NCBI GenBank assembly: GCA_036346405.1
Contig: CM070548.1
Span: 65,124,877-65,188,876, forward strand
DNA: 64,000 nucleotides
Source of the DNA: Phyllostachys edulis
Lineage: Eukaryota; Streptophyta; Magnoliopsida; Poales; Poaceae
Direction of reading: 5' to 3'
The translations under genes were made by a program, and so were the position numbers. Under the pieces are notes generated by a model. The model worked only from the letters and a program-made list of their open reading frames with translations, ran no database searches and was not told where the DNA came from. Of this stretch, positions 21,776 through 33,231 are shown in pieces; the first letter of the stretch is position 1, and each line of letters starts with the position of its first letter.

Positions 21776-22360
21776 TTCTGTCCCAAGTTACCATATTACA
21801 ATTCACAGAAGACGGTTTATTGCTTGCTTCTATGTGTTGGTCCAGCTTTCAACTTCACGTGTTAGATGCTTTTTGTGTGTGTGTGTCTGTGGGGGGGTTG
21901 AAAAGTTTAACAATCATGATTTGTTTCTTCAATTGGCAGTGATTGTGATACCTCTTTGATTTAATAAATTAAGTTCATCTTCTCACCCTAAAGAACGAAA
22001 TAATGCATATATGTATCATTGTTCAGATAGAAGAGTCAAGGTGTTCTTTAATGTCGATGGGCTGATTTAAGGGACCGTTTCTTTTCCCTAAAAGAAGTAA
22101 CTCGTTGTCTCACTGTCAATATTTACTTTTTCTTTATATAGCATAGTAGAACTACACTATTTGTATTAGGAAGGAAGAAAAGATACAATTTTGTGAATAC
22201 TTGAATGTATTAAAAGATGCTGAACCTTAGCTTGAGTTAGATCAATTCAATCTGAAAAACCGGATTCCACTTATGTAAATGCAATATGGATATATAAAAG
22301 CTTGATAATTAATCTTCTAAAGTTACTTAATTTTCTAAAGACTAGGGGAGTTCTTTAGTT
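21776..22360. other. Intergenic AT-rich sequence
   Basis: I see no gene. A short GT-run (about 21873-21895) is the only simple repeat. Confidence 0.4.
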
Positions 22361-22585
22361 TTTTTTTCGATTGCAAGGAAGACGCACACACCACCACACA
22401 CGCAAGTGCACCCCCTTAGCACACGTCTAGAAAGACAAAGGCCGGGGATAAATCCGCGATCTCATAAAATTCCTAATGAAGTGCACTCGTGTGTGTGCGT
22501 AAAAGTGGGCACTAGGATTTAAACTCTGGTCGGTGGAGTCATACGCCCACAACTCTACCACCCTACTAAGAGGCGGTTCCCATGT
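22361..22585 (-). mobile_element. SINE-like, tRNA-derived repeat
   Basis: Read on the minus strand it starts near GAACCGCCTC and has a tRNA-like pol III promoter: an A-box-like GGTAGAGTTGTGGG followed about 30 bases later by a B-box-like GAGTTTAAATCC. It runs through a GT-rich stretch (GCGTGTGTGGTGGTGTG) and ends in CGAAAAAAAAAC at about 22360. The length suits plant SINEs. The boxes are imperfect and no target duplication was confirmed. Confidence 0.5.
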
Positions 22586-23104
22586 GAGTTCTTTAATTTT
22601 GTTGCCCTGCATACACTAACCTGTTTCAGCTGTCTACCTCTATATGTCGTAACCAATAAAAAATTAAGTTCACAAGACTCTTTTGCATCTGACATTTTAT
22701 TTATTTATTTTTAATGCTACGTAGCTAGCTCAATAATATATATTGATGCACAATTTGTCCTCTATGAAGTCTGAAATTAGACTAACACATAGACATGCAT
22801 TATTCTACTAACTAGCCGATTGACCTGCGCAATTTTGTGGTTAGTGTGTATAGTGTAAAGTTTTCTTTGCAAAATTCGAATATTGAAATTTCCTATTTCG
22901 CAAAAAATACATTTCGTATATGTGATTTCATATTTAATTTGCGCCATTTATTTTGAGATCTCTATCCCTATGCGGAAGAGATAATTCAAAGGTGAACCTA
23001 TCTAGCAAATTCACACACTTTCAACCTTTGAATTACAGGTAGTGCTATTTATCTTTTTTATTTTCCCCCAAATTAATGTATCTCTAAGCTAACTATCAAA
23101 TCTA
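22586..23104. other. Intergenic AT-rich sequence
   Basis: No gene or recognised repeat. It separates the SINE-like element from the 3' flank of the PPR gene. Confidence 0.4.
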
Positions 23105-23660
23105 ACCCTTTAAAATTAGATCAATAGGATAAAATTGTAAAAACTAAGAAGTAAAAAGCTCCAACGTCAGCAAACTGATTTGGGAGGGATTTGAGCACAC
23201 CTCCTGGGGATTGTGTCTTCAGAATTTGTGGCCAACCAAATACACCTTTCTCCCCCTGCTGACAGAAGTAAACATTGTGAGAAAAGCATTGCAAGTTATA
23301 GGAAAATTGCAAGAACAACATACTGAAATAAATTGTTAAATTAGTATCATGTTATAGGTATTAGAACTGAATTAGGGCAGAACTTTGAACAACCATTGGT
23401 AAGCAGTGCAGCCTATTGGAGTGCACCATGACAGACGAAAGGTGGAGAACAACTTTGTCCGTGAAAATTCTAAACCTAAGCTACAAAGTATAGATAAAGT
23501 AAAGAGAAACATACCAACTGTACAGAAATATGCACATTCCATCATGACATGGGAACGACGCTAAGAAACCAATTCAGCACTTGCCAATACAAGCAATAAG
23601 GCCCCTCAATTTCATCGCAACATGAGCAGCATGCATATTTAATCTAAAAAAAAGATGGTT

Positions 23661-25838
23661 CTATTCCTCAATCAAGCTCTTATGTAAAACTCCTCTACGG
23701 CACAAATTGCCCATCAGTTCTTTTGCCTCCTCCAAAAAGCCCTCATAAGCAAGACCTTCGATGAGAATGATGTAGGTTGATTCATCAGGCATGCAGCCAT
23801 TGGACACCATGTAAGCAAAAAAATCGATAGCAAGATCTGTTCTCCAATTTTTACAAAGACCAAGCAGTACAGCATTATAAAGCACCGTGTCTGGTGATAA
23901 ACCCATGCCCTGAACTCTGCGGAACATTCCAATAGTCCTGTCTATTCCATCTTCTCTAGAGAACCCGTATGCTAGAGATTGGTAAGTAGTTGTATCTGGG
24001 AAAAGGCCCTTAGAGACCATCACATTCAACAAATCCAGAGCCTCCTCCATTTTGCCAGACTTGGCAAGAGTGGCGATTACTGTATTGTAAGTAATCACAT
24101 CCGGACTACAACCATTTCTTGTGCTACTCAACAGCTCAAGGGCTCCCTGTGCCTTCCCAGCCTTCAAAAGCTCATCGACTATTATACTATAGGTAGTTGA
24201 GTTGGGAATGCAGCCTTTCTCAGGTATTAGCTTCAGAATTTTGATTGCTTGTGAATGCAATCCTTTCTGGCATAAAGAAGTGATTATTGTATTGAATGTC
24301 ACTTCGTCTGGGGGACAATTCTTGTGGATCATCTCGACCATGAGTCGCTCAACATCCTCCCACCGCTCAACACTACACAGGCCCTTCAATACAGTGTTAT
24401 ATGTAATGATATCAGGCTTACACCCATTGGATTGCAGACTGTCCAACAATTTCATGGCATCCTCAATACACTTTTTGTTGCACAAACCATCAATAATGCA
24501 ATTGTATGTGACAATATCTGGGAAGCATCCATGCTCTGACATTTGATCAACAACTTTAATTGCACGATTGACCAGTCCTTTCTGACACAAGGAAGTGATT
24601 ATTGTGTTGAATGTCACTTCGTCTGGGGGACAATTCTTGCGGACCATCTCGGCCAAGAGCTCCTCAGCATACTCCCATCGCTCAACGCTACACAGGCCCT
24701 TCAAGACAGTGGTATAGGTAATGATATCAGGCTTGCACCCAGAGGATTGCAGATCACTTAATAGTTTGATTGCACTGTCAATACGGCTTTCTTTGCACAA
24801 ACCGTCAATAATACTGCTGTATGTGACAATATCTGGAGTGCATCCGTGCTCTGACATTTTATCAACAACTTTAATTGCACGATCAACCAACCCTTTCTGA
24901 CACAAAGAGGTAATTATTGCGTTGAATGTCACCTCATCCAGGGCACAATTGTTGTTGACCATCTTTGTCAAGAGCTCCTCAGCCTTCTCCCACCGCTCAG
25001 AGCTACACAAACTTTTCAGCACTGGGGTATAGGTGACAGCGTCTGGTTTGCATCCATATGACGGCAAGCTATTCAAGGTGTTGAGAGCTTCATCAACATC
25101 ACCCTCATTGCACATTGCATTGATGAGGACGTTGTACGTCACGATGTCCGGTTCGCAGCCCTTGGCACGCATCTCGTCGAGGAGCACCATGGCCTGCCTG
25201 TAGCCGCTCTCCTTGCACGTGGCGTCCAAGAGGATACTGTAGGTGACCACACTGGGGGAGCATCCCCGGTGGAGCATATCGTCGAACACCGCGAGGGCGT
25301 CGAGGACGCGCCCGCGGACACAGAGGGCGCGGATGAGGGGGTTGTACGTGAACGTGTCCGGCGCGAACGGCATGGCGCCGATGAGGCAGCGCGCGGCGTC
25401 GATGTTACCGGAGCGACAGTACCCGTTGACCATGGTATTGTAGGTGACGATGGTGGCGGACGGGCCGAGCGCCTCGACCACGCGCTCCGCGTCGGCGACG
25501 CGGCCGTCGGCGCAGAGCTTCTTGATGAGGATGTTGCAGGGGACGACGGCCGGGCACTTCCCGCCGCCGGATATGGTCTCCACGAGGCGGAGGGCTCCGT
25601 CTACCTCGCCGCGTTGGACGAGGCTGCGGAGGCGCCTGTTCGCCCCTCCACCGCCGCCCCGGGCAGGGGACCTCGGCGGCATCCTTGTCCATTTAGCGGC
25701 GACGCGGCTGCGGTGGTGGGCAGCGGTAGCTTGCCGGCGTCTGGGCTTTGGTTTCGGGACGGAAAGGGAAGGGGAGTGCGGAGCTCGAAGAGTAGGCTGC
25801 TTGGGGAGCATCGGCGCCGAGGATGTCGCCATCGCCAT
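23661..25838 (-). CDS. P-class pentatricopeptide repeat protein
   Basis: An intact, intronless frame of 725 residues. The first about 70 residues are rich in Ser, Pro, Arg and Ala with almost no acidic residues, as in organelle transit peptides. From about residue 95 to the end there are about 18 tandem 35-residue PPR motifs of the canonical P type (for example VTYNVLINAMCNEGDVDEAL), with no E, DYW or SMR domain. Such proteins bind organellar RNA in sequence-specific fashion for stability, splicing or translation; the target cannot be read here. It resembles the At1g09900-like group (inference). A 105-residue block of three repeats is duplicated in tandem. GC content rises sharply toward the start codon, a grass gene trait. 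The gene is divergent from the complex I subunit gene at 26336. Confidence 0.93.
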   Translation of the reverse strand: MAMATSSAPMLPKQPTLRAPHSPSLSVPKPKPRRRQATAAHHRSRVAAKWTRMPPRSPARGGGGGANRRLRSLVQRGEVDGALRLVETISGGGKCPAVVPCNILIKKLCADGRVADAERVVEALGPSATIVTYNTMVNGYCRSGNIDAARCLIGAMPFAPDTFTYNPLIRALCVRGRVLDALAVFDDMLHRGCSPSVVTYSILLDATCKESGYRQAMVLLDEMRAKGCEPDIVTYNVLINAMCNEGDVDEALNTLNSLPSYGCKPDAVTYTPVLKSLCSSERWEKAEELLTKMVNNNCALDEVTFNAIITSLCQKGLVDRAIKVVDKMSEHGCTPDIVTYSSIIDGLCKESRIDSAIKLLSDLQSSGCKPDIITYTTVLKGLCSVERWEYAEELLAEMVRKNCPPDEVTFNTIITSLCQKGLVNRAIKVVDQMSEHGCFPDIVTYNCIIDGLCNKKCIEDAMKLLDSLQSNGCKPDIITYNTVLKGLCSVERWEDVERLMVEMIHKNCPPDEVTFNTIITSLCQKGLHSQAIKILKLIPEKGCIPNSTTYSIIVDELLKAGKAQGALELLSSTRNGCSPDVITYNTVIATLAKSGKMEEALDLLNVMVSKGLFPDTTTYQSLAYGFSREDGIDRTIGMFRRVQGMGLSPDTVLYNAVLLGLCKNWRTDLAIDFFAYMVSNGCMPDESTYIILIEGLAYEGFLEEAKELMGNLCRRGVLHKSLIEE
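24298..25042 (-). repeat. 315-bp tandem internal duplication in the PPR gene
   Basis: The DNA repeats with period 315 bp: GTCACTTCGTCTGGGGGACA at about 24298 and again at about 24613, with a diverged copy (GTCACCTCATCCAGGGCACA) at about 24928. Each unit equals three PPR motifs. The two left-hand units are the most alike, so at least one duplication is fairly recent. Confidence 0.85.
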
Positions 25839-26335
25839 GAGACGATAGAATTCGAGGACGAGGAACTCGCCCGCTCGCTCACTTCACTTACTAATGAGTA
25901 AAGTCCATTGTCGATCTTTAAACTTTTTATGTTGTATCATCCTGATCTATAGACTTTTAAAGTGTGTTATCCTGGTCCCTAAACACTGTTTAGATCTCAA
26001 ATATAAATTTCTCACAGACAAGAATAACACACTTTAAAAGTCATGGAATAACACAAAGATAAAAAGTTTAAGACTAATTTGACACCCAAACAAATTAGGG
26101 GCATCAGATAGACAACTTTAAAAGTTTATGACCGAGATATTTATGGCAAAGATAAAAAGTTTAAGGAGCGATAATGGACTTTACTTCTTACTAATTGTTG
26201 GGCCGTCTATAGTACTCCTACTTGGGCTTTACTGTTGTGCGCGTGTGGCTCTCCTATCCTCACGAACTGTGTAGAGAGAGACCGAGAGGAGAGAGGGAGG
26301 AGGAGACTTGGAGAGTGTGCGCGGCGGCGGAGGCG
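25839..26335. promoter_or_regulatory. Divergent intergenic region of the PPR and complex I genes
   Basis: 497 bp separate the two start codons. It holds both promoters and 5' leaders, but 291 bp of it is a MITE (25896-26186). The leader of the plus-strand gene is a GA-rich run (about 26270-26315). No convincing TATA box was seen for either gene, as is common for housekeeping plant genes. Confidence 0.6.
25896..26186. mobile_element. 291-bp MITE with 9-bp target duplication
   Basis: The ends GAGTAAAGTCCATTGTCG and the complement of the right end AAGTAAAGTCCATTATCG match over at least 35 bases, on through CTTTAAACTTTTTAT. The flanks are exact 9-bp repeats CTTACTAAT (25887-25895 and 26187-26195). 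The duplication length suggests a Mutator-derived MITE. It starts only 58 bp upstream of the PPR start codon. Confidence 0.9.
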
Positions 26336-26539
26336 ATGGCGACGGGAGGGAAGGGGCTGAACGCGACTGGGGAGTTCTTCCGGCGGCGGGACGAGTGGCG
26401 GAGGCATCCGCTGGTGGGGAACCAGCTGCGCCACGCCACCCCGGGGCTCGGCATCGCCATCGTCGCCTTCGGGATCTACCTCGTCGGCGAGGCCGCCTAC
26501 AACCGCCTCTACCGCCCCTCCGGCGACCACCACCACTAG
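26336..26539 (+). CDS. NADH dehydrogenase (complex I) B12-like subunit, NDUFB3 family
   Basis: A 67-residue protein: TGEFFRRRDEWRRHPLVGNQ near the N-terminus is the signature of the plant NDUFB3/B12 subunit, followed by RHATPGLGIAIVAFGIYLVGE, one membrane span, and a short His-rich tail (GDHHH). B12 is an accessory subunit of the membrane arm of mitochondrial complex I in the inner membrane. The length fits the plant family (about 70 residues). The ATG at 26336 is preferred over the upstream in-frame ATG at 26222, because homology starts here and the upstream part is GA-rich leader. Single coding exon; an intron in the 3' UTR is likely. Confidence 0.9.
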   Translation: MATGGKGLNATGEFFRRRDEWRRHPLVGNQLRHATPGLGIAIVAFGIYLVGEAAYNRLYRPSGDHHH

Positions 26540-26552
26540 GTCGCCCCCCGAG

Positions 26553-28714
26553 GTAACCGCCCCGTGCCCGCCCTTGTATTTTTCCGAGTTAAAATCAAAT
26601 GGGTTGGTTTGGTTAGATTTGGATGGATTGGGAGGCGCTAAGGGTTGTTATTAGGATGTGTTCACCTAGATCTATCTATCCGGGATTGTGTAGTACTGTC
26701 TTCCGTGGAGCGGATTATGAATTTCCAAATTGGAACTAAACTACAGCGCGGATCGGACTAAGTAGTTATTTCTTTTGCGCTTGCGGCGTAATGATGTTTG
26801 CAAAAGATTGGGACCAAAATGCATTACCTACGCGCATAATGTTTTGTAGACTCTCTGATTAGTTGTTAGCCAGTATATGGTCATTCTGATTACCGATTCG
26901 CAGGGGTGACCACTAAACATGATTACATGAATAGCTATTTCAGTGGAAAAAAACTTCCCTGGTGATCTTGTGACACCCATTTACACATTTCCGATTTGAC
27001 ACACTTCACTCAAATCCTAAACCACTCTTTTCGCTTGGCAACCCCTAAGCATTCCCCTTCTCCACTAGCAGTGATTGTGGTTTGCCAACCTAGGTCAATG
27101 GCATCGAGACATCAACGCTAGGGCGACTCACCTGAGGCTGAGTGTGAACTTATCATTGCAACTCAATGCACTAAGAGCAATGAATAATTTCCTTTCTTAT
27201 GCAAACTAAAATTTGGAATCTCTCAAAGGTTCATGTACATGAATAAAAGTTCATTGAGAAACTTTTCTAAGGTTCAGGATTTACATTTCCTTAGCCGCTT
27301 TGTTAGTTCCAGTCATGTAAATTTCCATTGAAATGAGAGGCATTCATTGAACTGCCTAAAGACCTTGTGAAATCAATCATCCATAGGAATGGATCAGTAA
27401 TCTCTTGAGCTCTTACGGAAGGTGCAGAACAAAATTCGTGAGGAATGTAGGTGTCTCTGAAGGCTAAAACACTATTAGTTCTAGTATGACATTTGCAGGC
27501 ATATGGCCAAGGTTTGGTTGTGTAGAGATGTTTTGCTGTAGAACTGCTCCAAGAAGAAGTATGTGCCGCCACTGAAGTTGTTATGTGGTCATGTCGAGTC
27601 AGCATATGGCTAGCACCAACAAAGATTAAGTGCCTTCACCTTTAGCTGTATCTTAAGTTGCAACTCCCTTTAACTTGGTAGCATGTAAATTAGTTATAAC
27701 TAATCGTGATGCTTGACAAATGACATGTTTTATTCAGATAAGTATTCAGTATTTAGGATAAATCACCACATATATTAGAGGAATAAAGGTCAAAACTCAT
27801 TTATCATTATAGCTCTAATTTATTATAACCCTGTCCAGACTAATACTTGTTTGTGTATGATATGTGACTGTCTATGTTCAAGCAAACATTTTTTTTTCAT
27901 TCCCAGTTGAATTCACTTGCTAAACTTAAGATGTAAACTATACCTATTTCATATAATTGACATGTTAGCTACTTTCTTCCTTTTTTCCCCTCTGATTACT
28001 ATTAGCATCTCAAGCTTTTTTTTTTCTCATGTCAACATTAGAACTTGTCAGTCTACTTCAATATATATTGTACTCTTGCATTAGCTACTTCATACTTGAG
28101 TTAGATAGTCAGGGTGTCATTTTCAGCAAGTTGTGGTGACATGAAAACCGGCAACTCTTTAAGTGGTAGATAATTCAGAGATTTGATGTACAAACGTATC
28201 AAGTGTCACGAGGCATGGAAGAAATGTCTTAAGTCGATTGAAATTTCAATGGTTAGCTATAACACGCCACTGAGGCACTGGCCTTCCCTGCCATTTATAA
28301 GTTGATTAAATTCTGGCTGATGTATTTTATCACTTTGTATGGATATATTATATTTATATGAGGGGATCCAGTTGCTTATATTTATTCTGAGGTTGATTAA
28401 AAATTCATGGATGCCTTCCTGTGAATGGAAACCAAAGAACTGTAGAGTTTATAAGTATAGGCAGCTAAGAAAGTCGCTAATGTAAATGTGGACAGTAAGT
28501 ATTACGGTTACCTTAAGATTGGATTCTTGACCTTGTTATGATTCTGCTTTGTCTCGCAATGTATGTGTGCATGATTAGTTTTCCCTCCAATCTTCTCATA
28601 GTCATCTGGGCAGGAGCCTAAGCAAAGGATATCTAGCTTTGCACCATTTGTTATCCAATATGAATCTCACTACTTAATATTCCCGTGATTAATTGGTGAT
28701 ATTGCATGTTGCAG
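26553..28714 (+). other. Predicted 3' UTR intron of the B12 gene
   Basis: Thirteen bases after the stop codon, GAG/GTAACC gives a good donor (intron from 26553). At 28714 ATGTTGCAG/GTGAAG gives a good acceptor after a T-rich stretch. The 2.16-kb interval is AT-rich with no coding signal. The prediction rests on splice motifs only. Confidence 0.5.
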
Positions 28715-28960
28715 GTGAAGTAGCTGGAGCAAACTTTACCAAGCACCAATGTTGTTGATCTTTTCCAGTTTGAGCTCATAAGGTCTGCCATGGCCATCTT
28801 GTAATTTGCAACCAGGAATACATTCTACTGGTCCAAATCCAACTAGTGTTCTTGAAACCTTTATATTGAGATCCCGTGCTTATACTCGGCATTTGGAAAT
28901 GGCACTTTTCTTATAAAACTGAGATCCTGTTAATCTTCTATGTGCGTGTTTTGATTTCAA
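28715..28960 (+). other. Predicted 3' UTR exon of the B12 gene
   Basis: Exon-like sequence after the acceptor at 28714 without an open frame of note. The 3' limit is approximate, as no clear poly(A) signal was found. From there to 29346 there is intergenic sequence without features. Confidence 0.35.
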
Positions 28961-29346
28961 AAGTGTTCGTCGTAACTCCTATAGATCTGCTATGTGCGAA
29001 TTTTGTAGTTTCTATTGGACTTTTGTATGGGCTGTGCTGGTCAGATAGAGCAGGTCCGGAGTTCAACTGTCGGATTTGGTGGTGATTGTCTACTATCATC
29101 AGCGGTCGGTTTAACTGTAGCAAGGCATCTCTGATGCTTTTTCATTCAAGATTACGCAAGGCATCATGCCTTCGGTGAAGGGCAATAATACAACTTGCGG
29201 CCAGTTTTCCAGCCAAGTATGTGCCTTTTCGGCGATGAATTGGTTTGTCTTGCACAAGCTGGACAAAAGCAGATGCCGTAATAACCCGTAAGTACCCGTA
29301 CATTACTACTAAACAGAGGCTTGGTCATGCTCATACTGAGGTTCGG

Positions 29347-32300
29347 TGGGGACTTAAATATACAAATCTGGACCATCGGTGTATAAAGCACTAGTCTATG
29401 ATCATGCTAGTATACACAGTGTCAACATAGATGGATCTTATTTCACAAGACGAATATAACAATAAACGACTAATTTGATTAATAAATAACGGTTGTGACC
29501 ATATGATCGAGTTTACATTTATTAAGCCATGCAGGACTGACACTAAATAACAAAACGGTAGCTAACACTAAATAAAAAAAGGGCAGCGGAACGAAAGCAA
29601 TTTTAGCGGAAATCCATTGACTTGCCACAGGCAACCGACTGGACTAGGACCTAACGATCACCATCCTCGTAAAACTCCTCAAAAGCATGCAAAGACTCAT
29701 CTACTTTAGCTGAATAACTGTGGCAAGAATGAGTACTCTGGGTACTTAACAAGTTGTACCATAGAATGCAATTGTAGATGATGGCTTAGTCAAAAGAAAA
29801 TGGCTTCTATGGTTACTTCGCAATAAGGCAACATTTGTAATTAAATACAAGTAATAGATTGAAAGCGAAATTTAAAACGAATAAACAATAATAGTTTAAT
29901 AGTTACTTTCACAAAGACAAGAAGCCTAATTAATTTTTTTCACACAGTCAAATGAGTTTAAATCACACAGCTGTCATTTCCCAAATATTTTATGAAAATC
30001 AACCCCTCATGTGAATCCCCGAGCATGTCCATGACCACGGACACGATTTTTCGAATAGATTTATTAATACTCTGCAGAGGTTTGTATATTTTACCTACAA
30101 GATATAACCAGTGTAACTAACACCGATCATAACAAAACTTTTCTGAAACTTCACCCTGACAATTGACCCTCCCGATGTGTTTTACCATCGTACCAATCCT
30201 GACGAAGTGCTTTGGTCCGACACACACTGTTTGACCTGGAGACGGCGAACCACTCATAAGTGTGACCCGACACAGTAGTACACACCTCTACCCTAGCACA
30301 CAGTCTAACCAACATGCCTGAGTAGTCAATGTCAAGATTCTATAGCTTACTAGGTTAGGTCTGTTCCATACCAGACATGTGGTCGTACGGTTATGGCTCA
30401 ATTCAATGGTGCACAAAAGTTAAGTCCTTAATTGACCAAGACGAGACTGTCAATTACTACCAACAATCATATTCATATTTTTCCCAAGCATATAGTTCCA
30501 CCATATCACAATTCTTTCCACTCGCCTCTATCTAAATATTTTCCCACCCTGTTGGTTTAGTGCAACACATGCTATCAACGAGTAACAGCACACAGCGCAC
30601 AGTTTTTACACAAAGTTCTATAATTACTTAATCAAGTTTATATTTTGCCACTCAAAATGATATCAATAACCCGTTGAAAGGGTAAGCAGACTATTCGTAT
30701 CTAACCAACCCACATTAGTGCTAAGGTAATACCAACTAATAATTAACCAAGCTAGGATGACAAAAATTCATGATAATACAATAGGCAAGGTGGATATAAT
30801 CGAATGGATGTATAACTAATCCCAAAACATTTAAACAATTAAATAATTGAAGTAACATGCAATAATTTGAATCAAAGTAATTTTGGGAAACTGGGTTCAA
30901 CATGGTAAAAAGTACAACTTGCCTTGAAACAAGTCTTGATACTAGTCTTGAGATTGATCAACTCCTCCTCCCTCAAATGCTCCTGAAGTATCAACGTCTA
31001 CTCGCAAACGAAAGCGAAAAACCAAATAAATAAACAGGGCAACAAATAAACTCCAAAAATTAAATAAAAATCTCAGAAAGGTTGAGCTTGAATTTAGAAA
31101 CTTGAATGGATTCAATCGGAATTCATATGAGGAAGAACAGGCTCTCGGAAGATTTAAATCTAAGAAAAAGAGAAAGAAAACACTATTTTGAATTTTCATA
31201 ATTTTATTTCTAAAGGAATGTTTGAAATATTGCATCAACATAACGTCAGCAATGAATTTGGGAATTAAAAGAAAATCCGAAAAATAGAGAATAGATGCTG
31301 ACAGGTGGGACCGTTGGTCTATAGACCTAGTTCATGGCTCTGGTTCATGGGGTCTATGGCTCATGGGTCTATGCCACAATAGATCTGACAGGTGGGGCTC
31401 ACATGTCAGAGGCTACGTCCAAGGTTGTGGATATCATGGGGATATGTGCACAATCTTAGGATGATGTTACAATTGGCAATGTCGTTAACGGTTTGTCGAA
31501 ACACGCGTTTTCGTCGAAGTTTGGAATGCTATCAGTCAAAGCGCTTGACCGGGCGTTCAAGGCATGGTTAGATCGGCGTGATCGACCGACGCTCAAAGCG
31601 CGGTCGACCGCCAATGTTAGACCGGTCATTGAATGGCGGTCTGACCGATTTTGCTTCTGTTCATCGGCCAAAAGTGGCAATGAGTGTTGGGTTAGGTCAA
31701 GTTCATGGGTTTCATGACATATGTGTTGCATAATGTATATTTTGACTAACGTAGGTCAAGTTATGAAGAACTTGTTCCCAGAATCGATTTCTTTGTCTAT
31801 TGTTGTGCAGGTTGCTTGGAGGTTAATGATGCCACCTCATGGCCACATGGTTATTCCATTCTTTGTGAAAAAATGAGCGTGCTCCTATTTACCCCCCTTT
31901 AGTCGCCTTTTCAATCTAACAAAGGTAGACTAGGTTTAGGTCTAGGGTTTTGGTATGGGTGGCGCCGACGAATTAGGTATCGACACGGCGCTGACCATTA
32001 TGGCGGTGATTTAGGTCGACACGCATAGCGTACCACGCCAATCGAATCGACTACCGCCACGGCTGACGGCAGAGACAAAACGAACGACAAAAGGTGGTCA
32101 TCGTCAGCATGCTTGTGCTCGAGCGAATCCATCTAGTGTCTCTGATGTGGCGATCGAGGGCGGCAAAGGGTTGAACGGTGATGAGGGCGAAGGCGGTGGC
32201 TCGGGTCAACGGCGAAACGATGGTGGGGTGCTCCGACGAGGTCTCAGACACGCGCGTTGGGTTCCTGAGACTTTGGCGATGCTAATGGGTGGCGCATGGG

Positions 32301-33192
32301 ACCTAATGGTTGTCGGTAGCGACTGGAACATGGCAGTGACGGTGAAACTGAGCGGTGGCAAGGGCTTCATTGGAGCGACAGTGCTATGGTGATCCTCCGA
32401 CGATGAGAAGATGTGCACCAGGTAGAACACGAGAAGGCGAACCCGACGGCGTAGACAACGGCGACAGGGGATCACCGACGGCAATAGAATCGAAGAAATC
32501 CCGAGACGGTGGCACTAGATTTAGATCTCCAAATTCGGCGAAGCGGCGGCGATGTAGGGCTTCAGGATTCAGGGGATTAGCGATGGGGGTTGAGGCCATC
32601 GGTTTGACACGCACGCTGAGGCTAAGGGAGAGTCCAAACGTGGCATGGCGGCAGAGTCCAACTCATGTCTAAGACGAAGATGATCAACAGTGCACCTACA
32701 GGACCTACTTGTCAGCGACTTTTGCTCGGTGAGCTTGCATCGGAAACGACACACGTGCAGCTAACAAGTGGGACCAGGTGCGAGTGTGGGTGGGAGAGAG
32801 AGGGAGTAGGCTTCGCTGGTGGAATTGAGCCGGTGGATTGGACTGGGCTGAGGAATAGGGTTGGGCCGGGGAATAGGATTCAGCCCATGGAATTTCCTGA
32901 TATTTTAATTAGCTTTTGCATTTTAGAAATACCAGAAAATCCAAATGGCAAATTTAAAATAGCAAATGAACTAGGAAAAATTCCAGAAAAATCTAGAAAA
33001 TATTTTTAATCACATAGAACTCAAATAAAATAATTTTGGAATTAATTGATGTCCATATTAGTCACATTAATTTTTTTTGACATTTGAAAGTCTCATTTAA
33101 GCTTTGATCAAATTCAAATAAAATTTGGTGAATTTTTCCAAAGGACTAAACTACTAAAAAGGTTTTGAAACTCAGAGAATTGGGATGTTATA
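29347..33192 (-). repeat. 3' LTR of gypsy element 2, with a nested solo LTR
   Basis: 3846 bp. It aligns with 38919-42141 but contains a 496-bp insertion (31426-31921) and keeps about 190 bp near 29450 that the partner has lost. The ends are eroded (TGGGGAC at the left, TGTTATA at the right). Confidence 0.85.
31426..31921 (+). mobile_element. Copia-like solo LTR nested in the element 2 LTR
   Basis: The 496-bp segment is absent from the partner LTR. It begins TGTGG and ends AACA (TG...CA) and is flanked by exact 5-bp repeats AAGGT (31421-31425 and 31922-31926). The 3' part, TTTACCCCCCTTTAGTCGCC, resembles the plus-sense 3' ends of other Copia LTRs in this window. It has GC-rich inverted motifs (CGGTCTGACCG-like, 31550-31660). 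Confidence 0.8.
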
Positions 33193-33194
33193 AA

Positions 33195-33209
33195 CCTCCC
33201 CCTTAAAGG
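33195..33209 (-). other. Polypurine tract of gypsy element 2
   Basis: The minus strand reads CCTTTAAGGGGGAGG just inside the 3' LTR, equivalent to the tract at 2941-2955. Confidence 0.7.
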
Positions 33210-33231
33210 AATCTTGACCCCGAGATTCAGG

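Noticed and set aside
25269..25901. 210-residue plus-strand open frame
   Set aside because: It is antisense to the GC-rich 5' part of the PPR gene; codon bias of the real gene opens the opposite frames.
26222..26335. N-terminal extension of the B12-like protein from an upstream in-frame ATG
   Set aside because: The extra 38 codons are mostly GA-rich leader, and the family homology starts at the ATG at 26336.
32147..32672. Frames in the left LTR of gypsy element 2
   Set aside because: Matching sequence in the other LTR (41080-41610) has different frames and stops; non-coding LTR sequence.
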